DNA of 35,272 nt from Oligoflexia bacterium (GTDB taxonomy: Bacteria > Bdellovibrionota > Bacteriovoracia > Bacteriovoracales > Bacteriovoracaceae), in NCBI GenBank assembly GCA_015232015.1, contig JADGAM010000025.1:1-35272 (forward strand), given 5' to 3'. Position 1 is the first letter of the stretch. The number at the start of each line of letters is the position of its first letter. The translations under genes and the position numbers were made by a program. This document shows, piece by piece, positions 9,201 to 18,143 of this stretch. The notes under the pieces were generated by a model. That model was not told the origin of the DNA. It did not search any database and saw nothing but the letters and a program-made list of their open reading frames with translations.

Positions 9201-12200
9201 TTCTTATGGCCACGTTAGGACCAGCGATAATTGAAGAGTCACATGAACCAATTTGAGAAATAAAATCAGTGCGATTAGTTGAATCTTTATGTTGATGTGA
9301 ATATACTGGCTCTCCTCCTCCTCGCAAAGTTAAATATTTTCCTGGTCTGCAAATTCCTGCAAGAGCAAGAGTATTAATTTCTTCTGGGTTTTGGATATTG
9401 GCATTTTCTTTAATATTGGCCTTAGCTACGGTATTGATTTCTGCACTTGAATTAACATATTTAGCGGGCCTTCCTAGAACATTGGCCTCTTTACCATACT
9501 TGATATTATCAAGATTATTTGCTTCACGAATAATCTGCTTATTGAAATTATTTCCTCCATCTAATTTCTCACAATAAAAATTAGGGGCACAGGTGAAGAG
9601 TTTTCTCTCTTGAAAGTTGGTTATTTTACTATAATTTGCTGCGCAGAGCGCCCCCATACCTCGATAAACACATCTTTTTCTATTTGTTCCTCCCAGAGGG
9701 GAAAGATTACCAAAAATTACTGCTTTATGAAATTTTTTTGCTGCCACTTTGGTTTTATCAATAATTATTTCATTGGCATTTTTATCAAAAGCAGGCCAAT
9801 AGGTACGAAGATTGGAAATATTAGCACAAACATATTCCCAGCCTAGATTAGTGATACAATCACTATCTGTTTCACAGTAGTGGAAGCGTTGGCAGTTAGC
9901 GGCCTCATTTTGTAATGGGCTTATTAAACTTGCAACTCCGGCATCATAATCGTAGATTGTGTTACAATAGTCTCCATTACAACCAGTGGTGATTTGAATA
10001 ATATGTTCTGATTTATCAGCGAGATCTGAGAATGGTTCATTGAAGGCCAGAAATAATTTAGTGGATGTTGCTGTTACGGTTCTACCTTTTCCCACAGCAA
10101 ACCAATTTACACCATTAAATGAACCAATTAATGCTCCTTTATTAAAACCATACCAATCCCTTTGATATCCATTCATAAAATAAGTTGCTTGAGTGGTTAA
10201 TCTGGCAGCTCTCTGAGTTTGAACAGATTTTAATTCATTTTTATCTAGGTCCACCAAATCTCTATGAGAAAAAGGAATCATGGTAGGAGGAATCCAACAT
10301 GCCCTTCCCCAAATAGTGTCTTCATAATTTCCACTCGTATTGTTACCGGCATTTATATCTCGATAAGTTGTATAACCTATAGCTTGTAATCCTGTCCCAT
10401 ATTCACTGTTAGGATAAGCTGTGAAGCCAGTATACCATGAATCTTTTGCACAAGAGGGACATGGAGAATGATTTCCAGATATTGCCGCTATCATATATGT
10501 TTCGCCATTTACAACATTAATAGTGAGAGCGGGCATTGCTCCAGTTTGATCTAATTTAAATTGTCCTAAAATAGCGTTCATATTAAATTCAATGTTGACA
10601 GGATCGGTTTTCCTAACACTGTTATCGTATTTAAAGGGAATTCCCTCTACAATAGGAGTGGAGCTTGCATCATCGGAGTCAGGTGTACCAAAAATCTTTA
10701 GTATGTCATTAACAGCACTACCATCGAGGGCCTTGAAAAAACGATGAGGTGCCATTTTAGCATTGACTACAGTTGCTAGCTGTTGAAAGGGAGTGGGAAA
10801 TTCATCGGGATAATACTTGCATGTAGCGTTTGCAATGGTATCGTCTTTTTTAAAAAACCAGTAAAGATCTCCCACAACATTAATTAAATCGGTTGTATCT
10901 TGAGTAATTTTTAGTTGTAGAGAAGAGATATCTAAATCACTATTACTTACTTGAGTGCTAGGGTTATAGCTAATGCCAGCAGCAGTTGTTGCATAATAAA
11001 TACTAGTACTAGCTGAAGTACAAGCAAAGTTGCAAGTACTGGATGCTATGTAAGTTTCTTGAGCCGAAATATTTGGAACAGGAGTATTATTTTCATCTAA
11101 AGCACTTCCTCTGCAATAATTTTTATTTTTCATTGTTTCATATAGATTTACCTTTAACATTCTCTCTGGAAGTTTAGTTATAAAATTATCCTTAATAATT
11201 GGATCAGCAGTAACTCGCAGTTGTTTGTATAAAACTCCAACATCAGCTGGGTTGTAATTAAATACTAAACAATATTTTTTTTGCATATTAGTGCCAATCG
11301 TAAGAAATTGATTAATCTTTGAACCTCGAATGTAAGGCATAGTAGTGGCAATTCGATTATCAATTACAAGCAATTGTCCATAGAGAGTATTAGGGGTTGG
11401 TTCAGCTGTTATCATATCGTGGTTGGAATCAAAAACATTCATTCCATATTGGCGACAAACGCTTGCAGGATCTTGGGGGGCGGGAGTACCAACGGCAGCA
11501 CATGCACACATGGTCCAGAGGAAATTTTTAGCTGTTTCATAGCTGTTTTGATCGAAAGTGGATTGACAATAATTATAGTCTTGATTCTCTCCGGCCATTA
11601 TACAGTAGTATAACTCTGTTAAATAATCTAGGCGAGTTCCTGCATCTTTTATTGGTTCAGTAGTGGTAGTGGCTATTGGATTTGGAAGTATTTTGCCTGG
11701 ACAGACATAATAAAGTTCTGGCCAAAAAATAAAGTTGTTGGAATTTGAATCAACCTCCATCTTTGCTTGATTATAGTTTGCATGGGCGGTGGCCTCAGGA
11801 CGAATCATGCCATCATTTATACATTGTCCATTCATACAACAATCAAATCCCTTGGTGTCGCACTCTTTAGAGGTACATTGTCCTGAAGGATCCATCATAT
11901 CATTGGCATTAGGTGAATTTATTTGAAGGGTAAGTGACGAAGGGTCTATTTTTTTTAACAATGTACTATCATCAATTAAATTATTATTGGTAGTATAAAG
12001 TTTTACTCCATTAGTTTCGGATCTTATGCTTAAGCTACAATTTGAACACACTTTCGCTGCAGAATATACAACTTTGCTAGAAAATGAAGAAATATTATCA
12101 ACTGTTCCTGCACAACTAACAGCGTTTGTTTGTTCGTTGGCAAAATCTATACTAAACCCTCGATTTTTAGATAATGAAGTTATGCTGGGAATTGAGACAG

Positions 12201-12627
12201 GAATCATTCTCGCACGCAGTTGTTTTAAATTATTAACGTTATTAATAGTGCTATTAGCACTAGCACTATTGGTGCCTAGTGAAGTTTTAAAGGTAGAAAC
12301 AATACAATATTGATTTTGATAATTGGAATCATTATTTAAAAATTCATTTATCAGAGTTCCTCGAAGGGAAACCACAGTATTTATATTCGAATTGATGGCC
12401 AAAGAGGGGCCTACTTTGAGATGCGTATGCCAATAAAGATTATCTGAAGTTGAATTGGCGGTTGCGGTTGCTTCTGTGGTTGGTGTGCTGCTACTTTCTT
12501 CTGCTGAAGAGATTTTTGTTTTGCCACTTTTTTTTGTCTCGAGACATCCACTAAGAGTTAAGGAGCTAATTGAAATAGATAAAAAGAGAAATAGTTGGAG
12601 TATTCTTTTTAAATGTTTTATATTCAT
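6298..12627 (-). CDS. Giant Cys-rich lipoprotein, about 2109 aa
   Basis: The frame opens at 12699, but the supported start is the ATG at 12627. It follows GAGGGGGGA and yields a standard lipoprotein signal: MNIKHLKR, a hydrophobic core, then LTLSGC with Cys28 as lipid site. The first 24 codons of the longer frame lack a ribosome site. The mature chain has no membrane helix and starts with a Ser/Thr/Ala linker. It is rich in paired cysteines (FDCCMNGQC, NRCCRE, KTCCSS, FICCNR, NNCCSQ), implying many disulphides and an exported location, probably on the outer membrane surface. I recognise no catalytic domain. A surface structural or adhesive role is inference. A broken copy of its tail lies at 4256-4428 and lacks a 45-codon segment that is present here. 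Confidence 0.88.
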   Translation of the reverse strand: MNIKHLKRILQLFLFLSISISSLTLSGCLETKKSGKTKISSAEESSSTPTTEATATANSTSDNLYWHTHLKVGPSLAINSNINTVVSLRGTLINEFLNNDSNYQNQYCIVSTFKTSLGTNSASANSTINNVNNLKQLRARMIPVSIPSITSLSKNRGFSIDFANEQTNAVSCAGTVDNISSFSSKVVYSAAKVCSNCSLSIRSETNGVKLYTTNNNLIDDSTLLKKIDPSSLTLQINSPNANDMMDPSGQCTSKECDTKGFDCCMNGQCINDGMIRPEATAHANYNQAKMEVDSNSNNFIFWPELYYVCPGKILPNPIATTTTEPIKDAGTRLDYLTELYYCIMAGENQDYNYCQSTFDQNSYETAKNFLWTMCACAAVGTPAPQDPASVCRQYGMNVFDSNHDMITAEPTPNTLYGQLLVIDNRIATTMPYIRGSKINQFLTIGTNMQKKYCLVFNYNPADVGVLYKQLRVTADPIIKDNFITKLPERMLKVNLYETMKNKNYCRGSALDENNTPVPNISAQETYIASSTCNFACTSASTSIYYATTAAGISYNPSTQVSNSDLDISSLQLKITQDTTDLINVVGDLYWFFKKDDTIANATCKYYPDEFPTPFQQLATVVNAKMAPHRFFKALDGSAVNDILKIFGTPDSDDASSTPIVEGIPFKYDNSVRKTDPVNIEFNMNAILGQFKLDQTGAMPALTINVVNGETYMIAAISGNHSPCPSCAKDSWYTGFTAYPNSEYGTGLQAIGYTTYRDINAGNNTSGNYEDTIWGRACWIPPTMIPFSHRDLVDLDKNELKSVQTQRAARLTTQATYFMNGYQRDWYGFNKGALIGSFNGVNWFAVGKGRTVTATSTKLFLAFNEPFSDLADKSEHIIQITTGCNGDYCNTIYDYDAGVASLISPLQNEAANCQRFHYCETDSDCITNLGWEYVCANISNLRTYWPAFDKNANEIIIDKTKVAAKKFHKAVIFGNLSPLGGTNRKRCVYRGMGALCAANYSKITNFQERKLFTCAPNFYCEKLDGGNNFNKQIIREANNLDNIKYGKEANVLGRPAKYVNSSAEINTVAKANIKENANIQNPEEINTLALAGICRPGKYLTLRGGGEPVYSHQHKDSTNRTDFISQIGSCDSSIIAGPNVAIRKIHGCPLINDNTEDMKENSDSSTSTTDATLADNTFYGDYMHIEAPTYPILAANVSNYVRKLISQNSCGRESLYSGKSNFDSIEAGPLSSGSTVGAPTLAKDACLRRAGSVCHSELDCSPNKFHEAIAKGLPESRFGDTEAEKKYWEESLICSQEETITNYNSTDQTLRDRYLAYNLSKNRCCRETGSEFTMYTMGYYNPRDPASVQKLYNKLDTAPTAFAINNPAGIGRYSRYSVLEYLTTTEPGLGTPVPMQAKVVYTAAENIPAGATSNSLRPARYQWKTFNDTGKKTCCSSWIRLFADGTHEWRVSSTKLKINPENFRCLNYRTPLIYGKNYLPNVASEIENKSYEQEANLFCQDPSNYACAHYLLGNPDGTDKDNRSGFGKSKTTYLFPAQIRAFATNDERISVMTDATADGLNDVVVRVHSVNRAGYSSDFAPYVPNLVNSNSLTVTYPKSTTITRGSGWLNYTLQTDMGSEAMFAWESQTQLVIQIPAYINGGINIKDVYISRRALNSNPDNTYNFEGVKNAPDANAITATPLPIAGAASSGRLCGSPNRDPNHDYAFFQSENTNVAGHVTTTKQGWCYERETGWLFIKRNLCYTKYGIDGECVGGENIYYRSGPNVTDANGGMYSYSNAGIIIEFYPIGARRHCYRNCYDDDGYEKPNAWQTPANTYSNFSPGNDLYYLEKLSRLELLGIPQIYYEPLYCPSNAKKLVPGLYSLRTPAVFEDNYAPNIPESDNRTSFANDSFRLDIDYSTIKMYTPTAVGDYSNQDRRVVFQDSITLDPIFSPNRFICCNRLGSIVANQNNCCSQFSIVDPNNANQRICALPNKVDLYVYFNRFVSGEGIDESIDKSARLVDSDFDQQTGYPLPGDEVRKKIVALGTLYCQSQQVFTGAAFGAFGNRPIPGYEYPPPQTNPIDPYGILYLTSDLEILQNPATGDPEGNHGYVRFTDGRRWNNHLYCGTAR

Positions 12628-12681
12628 CAGAAATCCCCCCTCGAATGGAATAAAACAAAATAAAGAAATAGAGTACTGTAT

Positions 12682-15600
12682 ATGAGTATATGTGGCCAAG
12701 ATAGTTTTGCAAACAAAAAATGGGCCGTTAAATGGGCCGTTATTGACATTGAAACAACTGGTATTGATTATGAAAATGATTCTATTATTGAAATTGGTTT
12801 TGTTGTTTTTAATGGATCAAAAATTGCCCAAAAATTTCAAACATTCGTAAGATACGAGGGAGAATTATCTTTTTTTATTAAGTCGCTAACAGGAATAGAT
12901 GAAAAACTATTAAAAAAAGCACCTCCTTTAGAAGAAAATTTAGTTGCACAAATTAATGAATTACTTGAGGGCGCAGTTTTAGTGGCCCACAACTCCGATT
13001 TTGAAAAAAGATATTTAAAGAAATATATTACTAATACTGTCGAGTATGTTGATTCCATTCCGTTCTTAGCACTATTATTTCCTAATATGGGACAATTCTC
13101 ATTAGAAAATTTTTTGATTGAATTAGGAATAACAAATAAAGAGTCCCATCGCGGTTTAGAAGACTCTTTAGATTTGCTTAAAGTTTTATTACTTACACTA
13201 TATGATCTTCATAATGATCTTCATAAAAATACATGTATTGAAAGAAGAGATAGTAGAGAGCAAGTTCTTAAACTATTTAGAAAATATAATTTTGAAAATC
13301 ATTTCTATTATCAATTACTAGAAATGTCTGTCTCTGAGATTATGGAGATTGCTTCAAGCATAGATTTTGATTTGGATTTAAAGTACAGAGAATGGAAAGA
13401 AAAAACCCAAGTGGATAGTGAATATAAAGATGAAGTTGAATGTGAATGTAATGAAGAGTGTAGGGAGATCTCTCTGGAATTTTCTGGAAAAAATATTGAG
13501 AGCATTTTACAAGATACTCAAAAAATTATTGCAAGCAAAATTCCCAGTTATAAATATCGTGAACCACAAAAAACATTAGCATTAAAAGTAGGGCAATCAT
13601 TTAAAAATAATGTACACGCTATAATAGAGGCGCCAACTGGTAGCGGAAAGACTCTTGGTTATTTATTACCATCGGCGCTTTTTGCTTTAGATGATAGAAG
13701 TGAAAAAAAGCAAATATTAGTGGCCACAGGTACTAAGGCGCTACAAAAACAAGTTTATTATAAAGATATTCCCAATATAAAAAAAATATTAAATGCAAAA
13801 GATTTAAAAGTTGTAGAACTTTTTGGTTCCAATAATCATTTGTGTGAGCTTAGTTTTAAGAAATTTGATGAGAGTGGAGATTTATTTTTTTCACAAAAAA
13901 GTTTTGAAGAACGATTTTCCTTCCTCTATTTGAGTGTGATATTTGAGTATAATGCATCCAGAATTGAAGATATGGAGGTAGCAGGAATAAGGGGCCTTCA
14001 AGAAAAAGGAAAAGAAAAAAAATATGCTTTGATTGATGATCTTCCTTATGCAGTAAAAAGTAAAATCGATTTTCTAAATCATTTGTGTAAAACGGTAGCA
14101 GTGGATTTTAGAACATGTATTAGTCACAAATGTTTATATAAAGACAGATGTAGTTATTTGCATGCTTTAAAGTGTGCTAAAACAGCAGATATAATAATTG
14201 GAAATCACGCTTTGATGTTTAAGTGGCCGAGAGTTTTAGAATTACCCTCCTATATTGTTGTGGATGAGGCCCATAAAATTGAAGGTGAAGTTACAAATGC
14301 CTTTACCTTAACTTTGTCAGATGATGATTTAAAGTCTTTTAGTAAAAGTTTAGCAACTTTTTTTGGAATTGGTCCTTTGTTTTTTTTATTGTCACAAGAA
14401 AAATATTTCAAAGCAGTTACTGAATTTGCAAACTCTGGATCTGGATATATCGACATTTCAGAGATGACTTCTTCAATAAAGAAAGAAACAGAAGGATTAT
14501 CCTTTGAACTTGATGGATATATTTCAAAATTAAGCGAGGTGATACCCTTATATTTTCAAGGAATGCCAAAGTATAGTGAATATTATTGGAATGAACTTCC
14601 GATGATTACCTTTGCAGAAAGAAATAGTGAAAATAAAATTACCATATATGATACATTGAATGAGATATATCAACAATTATTTGAATATTACAAAAAACTT
14701 AGTCCCTGTTTGCTAGAGTTAGGCAAAATTGATTTTACGGCCATAAGTGATTTAGAGGCATTTGCTCGCTTTAAAGCATTTATGATTAACTTAGAAGACA
14801 TATTAAGAACTGTTTCCTTTAATCTAAATATTCTTGAGAGTAAATTTCGCAAGGAGCTTCTAGATCAATATTCTTTTAATTCTGCTGACGATTCCTATGA
14901 AGGTAGTAATAAGAATGAAAAGATTAATGAAAAAATTAATGAAAAAATGGATGCTTCTCAATATGTAAACTCAATCAAGTACAATGTTGAATATGGTTTT
15001 GTTTTTGAGTCTGCACCTATAAATGTAGGAGTATATGTTTATAAAGGACTTTTAGAAAATGCTCGTTCAGTAGTATTTACCTCCGCAACTTTAACTCGTG
15101 GAGGATCGTCAGCAGGAGGGCAAAATGGAGCTGGAGCTGGAACAGAGGTAGCGGAGTGGTATTTGGGATACACCTATCTTCCACCACAAAAAAGATTTAA
15201 AAATAGTTTTGTTTTACCTCCAATATTTGATTACAAGAAAGATGCTCGAGTATTAGTTTGCAGTGATGTTTTAAATTTTTATGATAGTAGATTTGTTGGT
15301 GACACTTTAAAAGAGGTAATTCCATTAATAAAAGATATAGGGGGAAAATCATTAATACTTTTTTCTTCAAAACAAAGATTTGAAGATGCCAGAGAAGTGC
15401 TTTTGAAAAGTTTTAATGGAGTGATTCCTTTATTCGTACAAGGTATGGGAAGTAGAATTGTTGAAGAGTACAAAAAATCAACTTGCGGAGTATTGTTAGG
15501 AATGGAGAGTTTTGGAGAGGGTATAGACTTACCAGGAGACTCATTACAATTTCTTTTTGTTGATAAAGTACCTGATTTAAGAATGGATTTAATTATTCAA

Positions 15601-15873
15601 GAGAGAAGAAAATTTTTTGATAGAAATTTTGGTGATGAATTTTTAAATTACTTTATGTTTAAAAGGGCATTAAGCTTAAGGCAAAAATTAGGTAGATTAC
15701 TACGAACTGATAGTGATATTGGTGCTGCCATAGTAGTAGATGCTCGAGTAAAACAATGGAAAAAAAATACCATCGATAATTTTAAAGAGTTAATGTCACC
15801 TTATGATTTGCAATTTATAAATTTAAGAGCTGCTGTTCAAGAATCATTAAAATTCATACTTCAGAAAAAATAA
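12682..15873 (+). CDS. dinG: DinG-type exonuclease-helicase
   Basis: A 1063-aa protein in two parts. Residues 1-170 are a DnaQ-like 3'-5' exonuclease, with DIETTG (Asp22, Glu24), HNSDF and HRGLEDS matching the three Exo motifs. The rest is an XPD/DinG superfamily 2 helicase: Walker A APTGSGKT near 317, DEAH at 528, motif V SFGEGIDLPG and motif VI QKLGRLLR. Cys388, 479, 484 and 490 have the CX4CX5C spacing of the DinG iron-sulphur cluster, the first in an NNHLC context. Exonuclease-fused DinG is also known from Bacillota. Expected role: unwinding damaged or R-loop DNA during repair. Gly- and Asn/Lys-rich insertions occur near residues 745-755 and 815. It is divergent from the lipoprotein gene with only 54 bases between. 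The ribosome site is weak. Confidence 0.93.
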   Translation: MSICGQDSFANKKWAVKWAVIDIETTGIDYENDSIIEIGFVVFNGSKIAQKFQTFVRYEGELSFFIKSLTGIDEKLLKKAPPLEENLVAQINELLEGAVLVAHNSDFEKRYLKKYITNTVEYVDSIPFLALLFPNMGQFSLENFLIELGITNKESHRGLEDSLDLLKVLLLTLYDLHNDLHKNTCIERRDSREQVLKLFRKYNFENHFYYQLLEMSVSEIMEIASSIDFDLDLKYREWKEKTQVDSEYKDEVECECNEECREISLEFSGKNIESILQDTQKIIASKIPSYKYREPQKTLALKVGQSFKNNVHAIIEAPTGSGKTLGYLLPSALFALDDRSEKKQILVATGTKALQKQVYYKDIPNIKKILNAKDLKVVELFGSNNHLCELSFKKFDESGDLFFSQKSFEERFSFLYLSVIFEYNASRIEDMEVAGIRGLQEKGKEKKYALIDDLPYAVKSKIDFLNHLCKTVAVDFRTCISHKCLYKDRCSYLHALKCAKTADIIIGNHALMFKWPRVLELPSYIVVDEAHKIEGEVTNAFTLTLSDDDLKSFSKSLATFFGIGPLFFLLSQEKYFKAVTEFANSGSGYIDISEMTSSIKKETEGLSFELDGYISKLSEVIPLYFQGMPKYSEYYWNELPMITFAERNSENKITIYDTLNEIYQQLFEYYKKLSPCLLELGKIDFTAISDLEAFARFKAFMINLEDILRTVSFNLNILESKFRKELLDQYSFNSADDSYEGSNKNEKINEKINEKMDASQYVNSIKYNVEYGFVFESAPINVGVYVYKGLLENARSVVFTSATLTRGGSSAGGQNGAGAGTEVAEWYLGYTYLPPQKRFKNSFVLPPIFDYKKDARVLVCSDVLNFYDSRFVGDTLKEVIPLIKDIGGKSLILFSSKQRFEDAREVLLKSFNGVIPLFVQGMGSRIVEEYKKSTCGVLLGMESFGEGIDLPGDSLQFLFVDKVPDLRMDLIIQERRKFFDRNFGDEFLNYFMFKRALSLRQKLGRLLRTDSDIGAAIVVDARVKQWKKNTIDNFKELMSPYDLQFINLRAAVQESLKFILQKK
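12718..12741 (+). repeat. 12-bp in-frame duplication in dinG
   Basis: aaatgggccgtt occurs twice back to back and encodes KWAV-KWAV immediately before the exonuclease strand with the catalytic DIETTG. One copy would match the family's usual N-terminus, so the extra four residues look recent. Confidence 0.85.
14914..14949 (+). repeat. Three 12-bp in-frame repeats in dinG
   Basis: aatgaaaa(g/a)att repeats three times, with the last copy ending atg, and encodes NEKI-NEKI-NEKM within a charged insertion of the helicase. The unit is a multiple of three, so copy changes would not break the frame. Confidence 0.8.
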
Positions 15874-15885
15874 AGGCGTTTAACC

Positions 15886-15911
15886 TATATCTATCTATGT
15901 CTATATCTATT
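15886..15911. repeat. tatatc-type simple repeat, left member
   Basis: Irregular hexamers (tatatctatctatgtctatatctatt) lie between two convergent genes and overlap the stop codon of the protease (15907-15909). A similar block in reverse orientation occurs at 18076-18106. No terminator hairpin is seen between these convergent genes. Confidence 0.6.
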
Positions 15912-17178
15912 CAACTGCTAGTGTATAATCTCCGGTAGCGCCTCTGTAACCTCTTACTACTATATAATATGTCCCCTCAGCTATCTCACCCTTGATCTCA
16001 TCAACATTTCCACTTGATTCACTTTTTGCTATCATTTTTTGAGCATCATTAAGTATGTAAAGATCAAAATCTCTCTTATTAGAGTCATAGTTTAAAGTGA
16101 ATTTTATATTACCTTTTGTTGTTACATTTACTCTATAGTAGTGCGTATCATTTAGCGTACTAAGTGTTGTTGATAATTTTGAATTACGATTTAAAAATCC
16201 ACCATGAGCATTCACTTGGTCGACAACTGTTGGAGTAGTTGGTGTAGTGGTAGTAGTGGTACTCCTCGTAAATACTGTAGCATATATTGATGGGTAGTTA
16301 TTTTTTAAGTAAGTTACTATTAAACTCATGGGTACTCCTGAATTTCTATTCCCACGACCATTACTCCAAGCACTTAATCCATGTCCATTGTGATGTAATG
16401 CTATCACTTGATTGCTTGAACTACTAAACACTGGACTACCAGAAGAACCTCCTAAAGTGTCAGCATCATAAAAAAGATCCATATCCCTTGCAGGTGCTGA
16501 AGCATCTCCTTTATCCATAACTTTACCAGCAGAATATTTTTTAGTAGGAGCACACTCTGAATCGTTGTAGTAATCACAATTTTGATGAACTACATATATG
16601 TCTTCACCAACTGATCTTTCTACTCTATCCCCTTCTAAACTAACTTTTCCATAAATCCTTCCTGGATTTCCTTCGCATTTAAGAACTGCTACATCCAATT
16701 CCTCATAGGTAAGTAAAAGTTGTTGGCAAAGAAATGAGTTTCCACTCTTATAAGCAGTACTTCCGCTATCAGCGCTTACAAAATCAAAATAAACTCTAGC
16801 ACCAACAGCATCACTGGCATTTGGAAAACAGTGCCAGTTAGTCATGATCATGTCTTCGCTTATCAAAAAAGCAGTACACCTACTATCCATTGAGGGTATA
16901 TCTATCAAACCCACGGCCCTAATATTGTTTTGCACATTATTAGATTTGTTTAAATTCATAACTGAGAGCCAATCGATACTGCCAACAATCGCTTTGCTCT
17001 CAACTGCGCCACTGGCAACGTTAGTATTATTTGATAACTCCTCTGAAGATAAATTTTGAGGAGCACTTGAATTATTGTTACAAGATACTAAAAGCAATAG
17101 CGATAAGGCCAATAGTGCTTGTAAGAAAAGAAGGTTTTTAAAAGTTTCACTCTCATTTCGTAAACGTAACATTCTCAT
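15907..17178 (-). CDS. Trypsin-like lipoprotein protease with PPC domain
   Basis: A 423-aa exported protease. The start follows GGAGG with 7 bases of spacing. Signal LLLLVSC gives a lipidated Cys33, so it is probably anchored in the outer membrane. The S1-type catalytic triad is visible: NWHC with His116, LDVAVLKC with Asp162, and GGSSGSP with Ser246. Cys101 and Cys117 could form the usual bond near His. A Thr-rich linker (residues about 305-320) leads to a pre-peptidase C-terminal (PPC) beta domain that ends GTYYIVV, then GDYTLAVE. PPC domains commonly aid secretion or substrate binding and can be removed. The family suggests degradation of external or prey protein. No partner gene is adjacent. 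Confidence 0.93.
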   Translation of the reverse strand: MRMLRLRNESETFKNLLFLQALLALSLLLLVSCNNNSSAPQNLSSEELSNNTNVASGAVESKAIVGSIDWLSVMNLNKSNNVQNNIRAVGLIDIPSMDSRCTAFLISEDMIMTNWHCFPNASDAVGARVYFDFVSADSGSTAYKSGNSFLCQQLLLTYEELDVAVLKCEGNPGRIYGKVSLEGDRVERSVGEDIYVVHQNCDYYNDSECAPTKKYSAGKVMDKGDASAPARDMDLFYDADTLGGSSGSPVFSSSSNQVIALHHNGHGLSAWSNGRGNRNSGVPMSLIVTYLKNNYPSIYATVFTRSTTTTTTPTTPTVVDQVNAHGGFLNRNSKLSTTLSTLNDTHYYRVNVTTKGNIKFTLNYDSNKRDFDLYILNDAQKMIAKSESSGNVDEIKGEIAEGTYYIVVRGYRGATGDYTLAVE

Positions 17179-17706
17179 TGGGTGGCCTCCTTAAGTTTTT
17201 TTATATTAGGCCTAAAAAATTTTTTGAACTATTGAACTATTCATAAGTTCATCGACCCAAGGCCTCTGATTTTATATATGCAATTATAATGACCATCCAT
17301 TAGCGTTTCTGATGTTATTTTTAAACAAAAACTTACATCCGCTTAATCCCCTATGAATAGGCCACCTTGTGAATGTGATATACTCCGAATGGTACTCTTG
17401 TTGGTTTAATGTGTCGTGGCCATTAAGAGAAGGTGTGGTAAGGAAATAGGCGGAAATAGGTACGGAAAACGAGATATAAAAAAGCACCAATGTAAATTTG
17501 TCTCTGAGATTAATTAAAAGTTAGTTGCAAACTGCACCTTGTTTCTAAATAATAAAAATCTTACAATTACTATCAACTTATAATCTCAAACAAATTTAAA
17601 CAAATTTAAATAAGATAATCTAAAGCAGTAATTGTTCCATTATTTTTTATTACTCATTGATATGAACATTGATATAAAAAGTACAAAAAAACTAAGGAGA
17701 CGTAAA
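17179..17706. other. Intergenic region between protease and cutA
   Basis: A 528-bp region between divergent genes, so it should hold two promoters. Visible features are a palindrome ttaggcctaa (17205-17214), a doubled tgaactat near 17223-17238, and a perfect doubled aaacaaattt (17588-17607). A minus-strand frame at 17284-17490 has no ribosome site and no recognisable product. I find no tRNA or riboswitch pattern. Confidence 0.5.
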
Positions 17707-18021
17707 ATGGATTTTTGCATAATTTATACACCCTTTCCTAATAAAGAAAGTGCGATAAAAAGCGCTAAACTACTCTTAGAAAAAAAAATCATTGCTTGTG
17801 CTAATATACTTGATAATGCTTTATCCATATATTCTTGGGAGGGAAAGCTTGAAGAATCTACTGAAGTAATAATGATAATGAAAACAAAAACAAATCTTTT
17901 TGATCAAGTAAAGGAATCTATTACTAGTACTCATCCCTATAGTTGTCCTTGTATCATTAGTTACAAAATAGATAATGGTAATAAAAACTATCTGCAATGG
18001 ATAGAAAACTCTGTTAGATAA
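17707..18021 (+). CDS. cutA: CutA divalent-cation tolerance protein
   Basis: A 104-aa cytoplasmic protein of the CutA1 family, which forms ferredoxin-like trimers and binds divalent metals such as Cu(II). Family features seen are the N-terminal strand CIIYTPFPNKESA, the ACANI turn, SIYSWEGKLEE, and HPYSCPCIISYKI near the end. The length is normal. The start at 17707 is chosen because AAGGAGA lies 8 bases before it. A longer frame from 17632 adds 25 residues that do not belong to the family. The physiological role of CutA is debated. The nearest downstream gene (18144) is 122 bp away across a simple repeat, so this is probably monocistronic. Confidence 0.93.
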   Translation: MDFCIIYTPFPNKESAIKSAKLLLEKKIIACANILDNALSIYSWEGKLEESTEVIMIMKTKTNLFDQVKESITSTHPYSCPCIISYKIDNGNKNYLQWIENSVR

Positions 18022-18075
18022 AATAGTAAATAACTTGAGTATCATTTAAGCTCTATTACAATTATTCCGAAACGT

Positions 18076-18106
18076 AGATAGATATAGAGATATAGATATA
18101 GATATA
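18076..18106. repeat. gatata-type simple repeat, right member
   Basis: Hexamer-like units (gatata, gatatag) fill this stretch just upstream of the receiver gene. It is in reverse orientation to the block at 15886-15911. It may affect promoter spacing for the gene at 18144. Confidence 0.6.
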
Positions 18107-18143
18107 TTTATATTATAATATATTGTTTGTCGGAGTAGCATTT

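Noticed and set aside
12628-12699. Longer N-terminus for the giant lipoprotein
   Set aside because: It would bury the lipoprotein signal peptide, and the ribosome site belongs to the ATG at 12627.
17284-17490. 68-aa minus-strand frame in the gap before cutA
   Set aside because: No ribosome site, no recognisable motif, and an amino-acid mix typical of non-coding frames.
17632-17706. Longer N-terminus for CutA
   Set aside because: The 25 extra residues do not match the family, and AAGGAGA sits just before the ATG at 17707.
18076-18106. CRISPR-like array
   Set aside because: Units are about 6 bases with no spacers and no cas genes; it is simple sequence.
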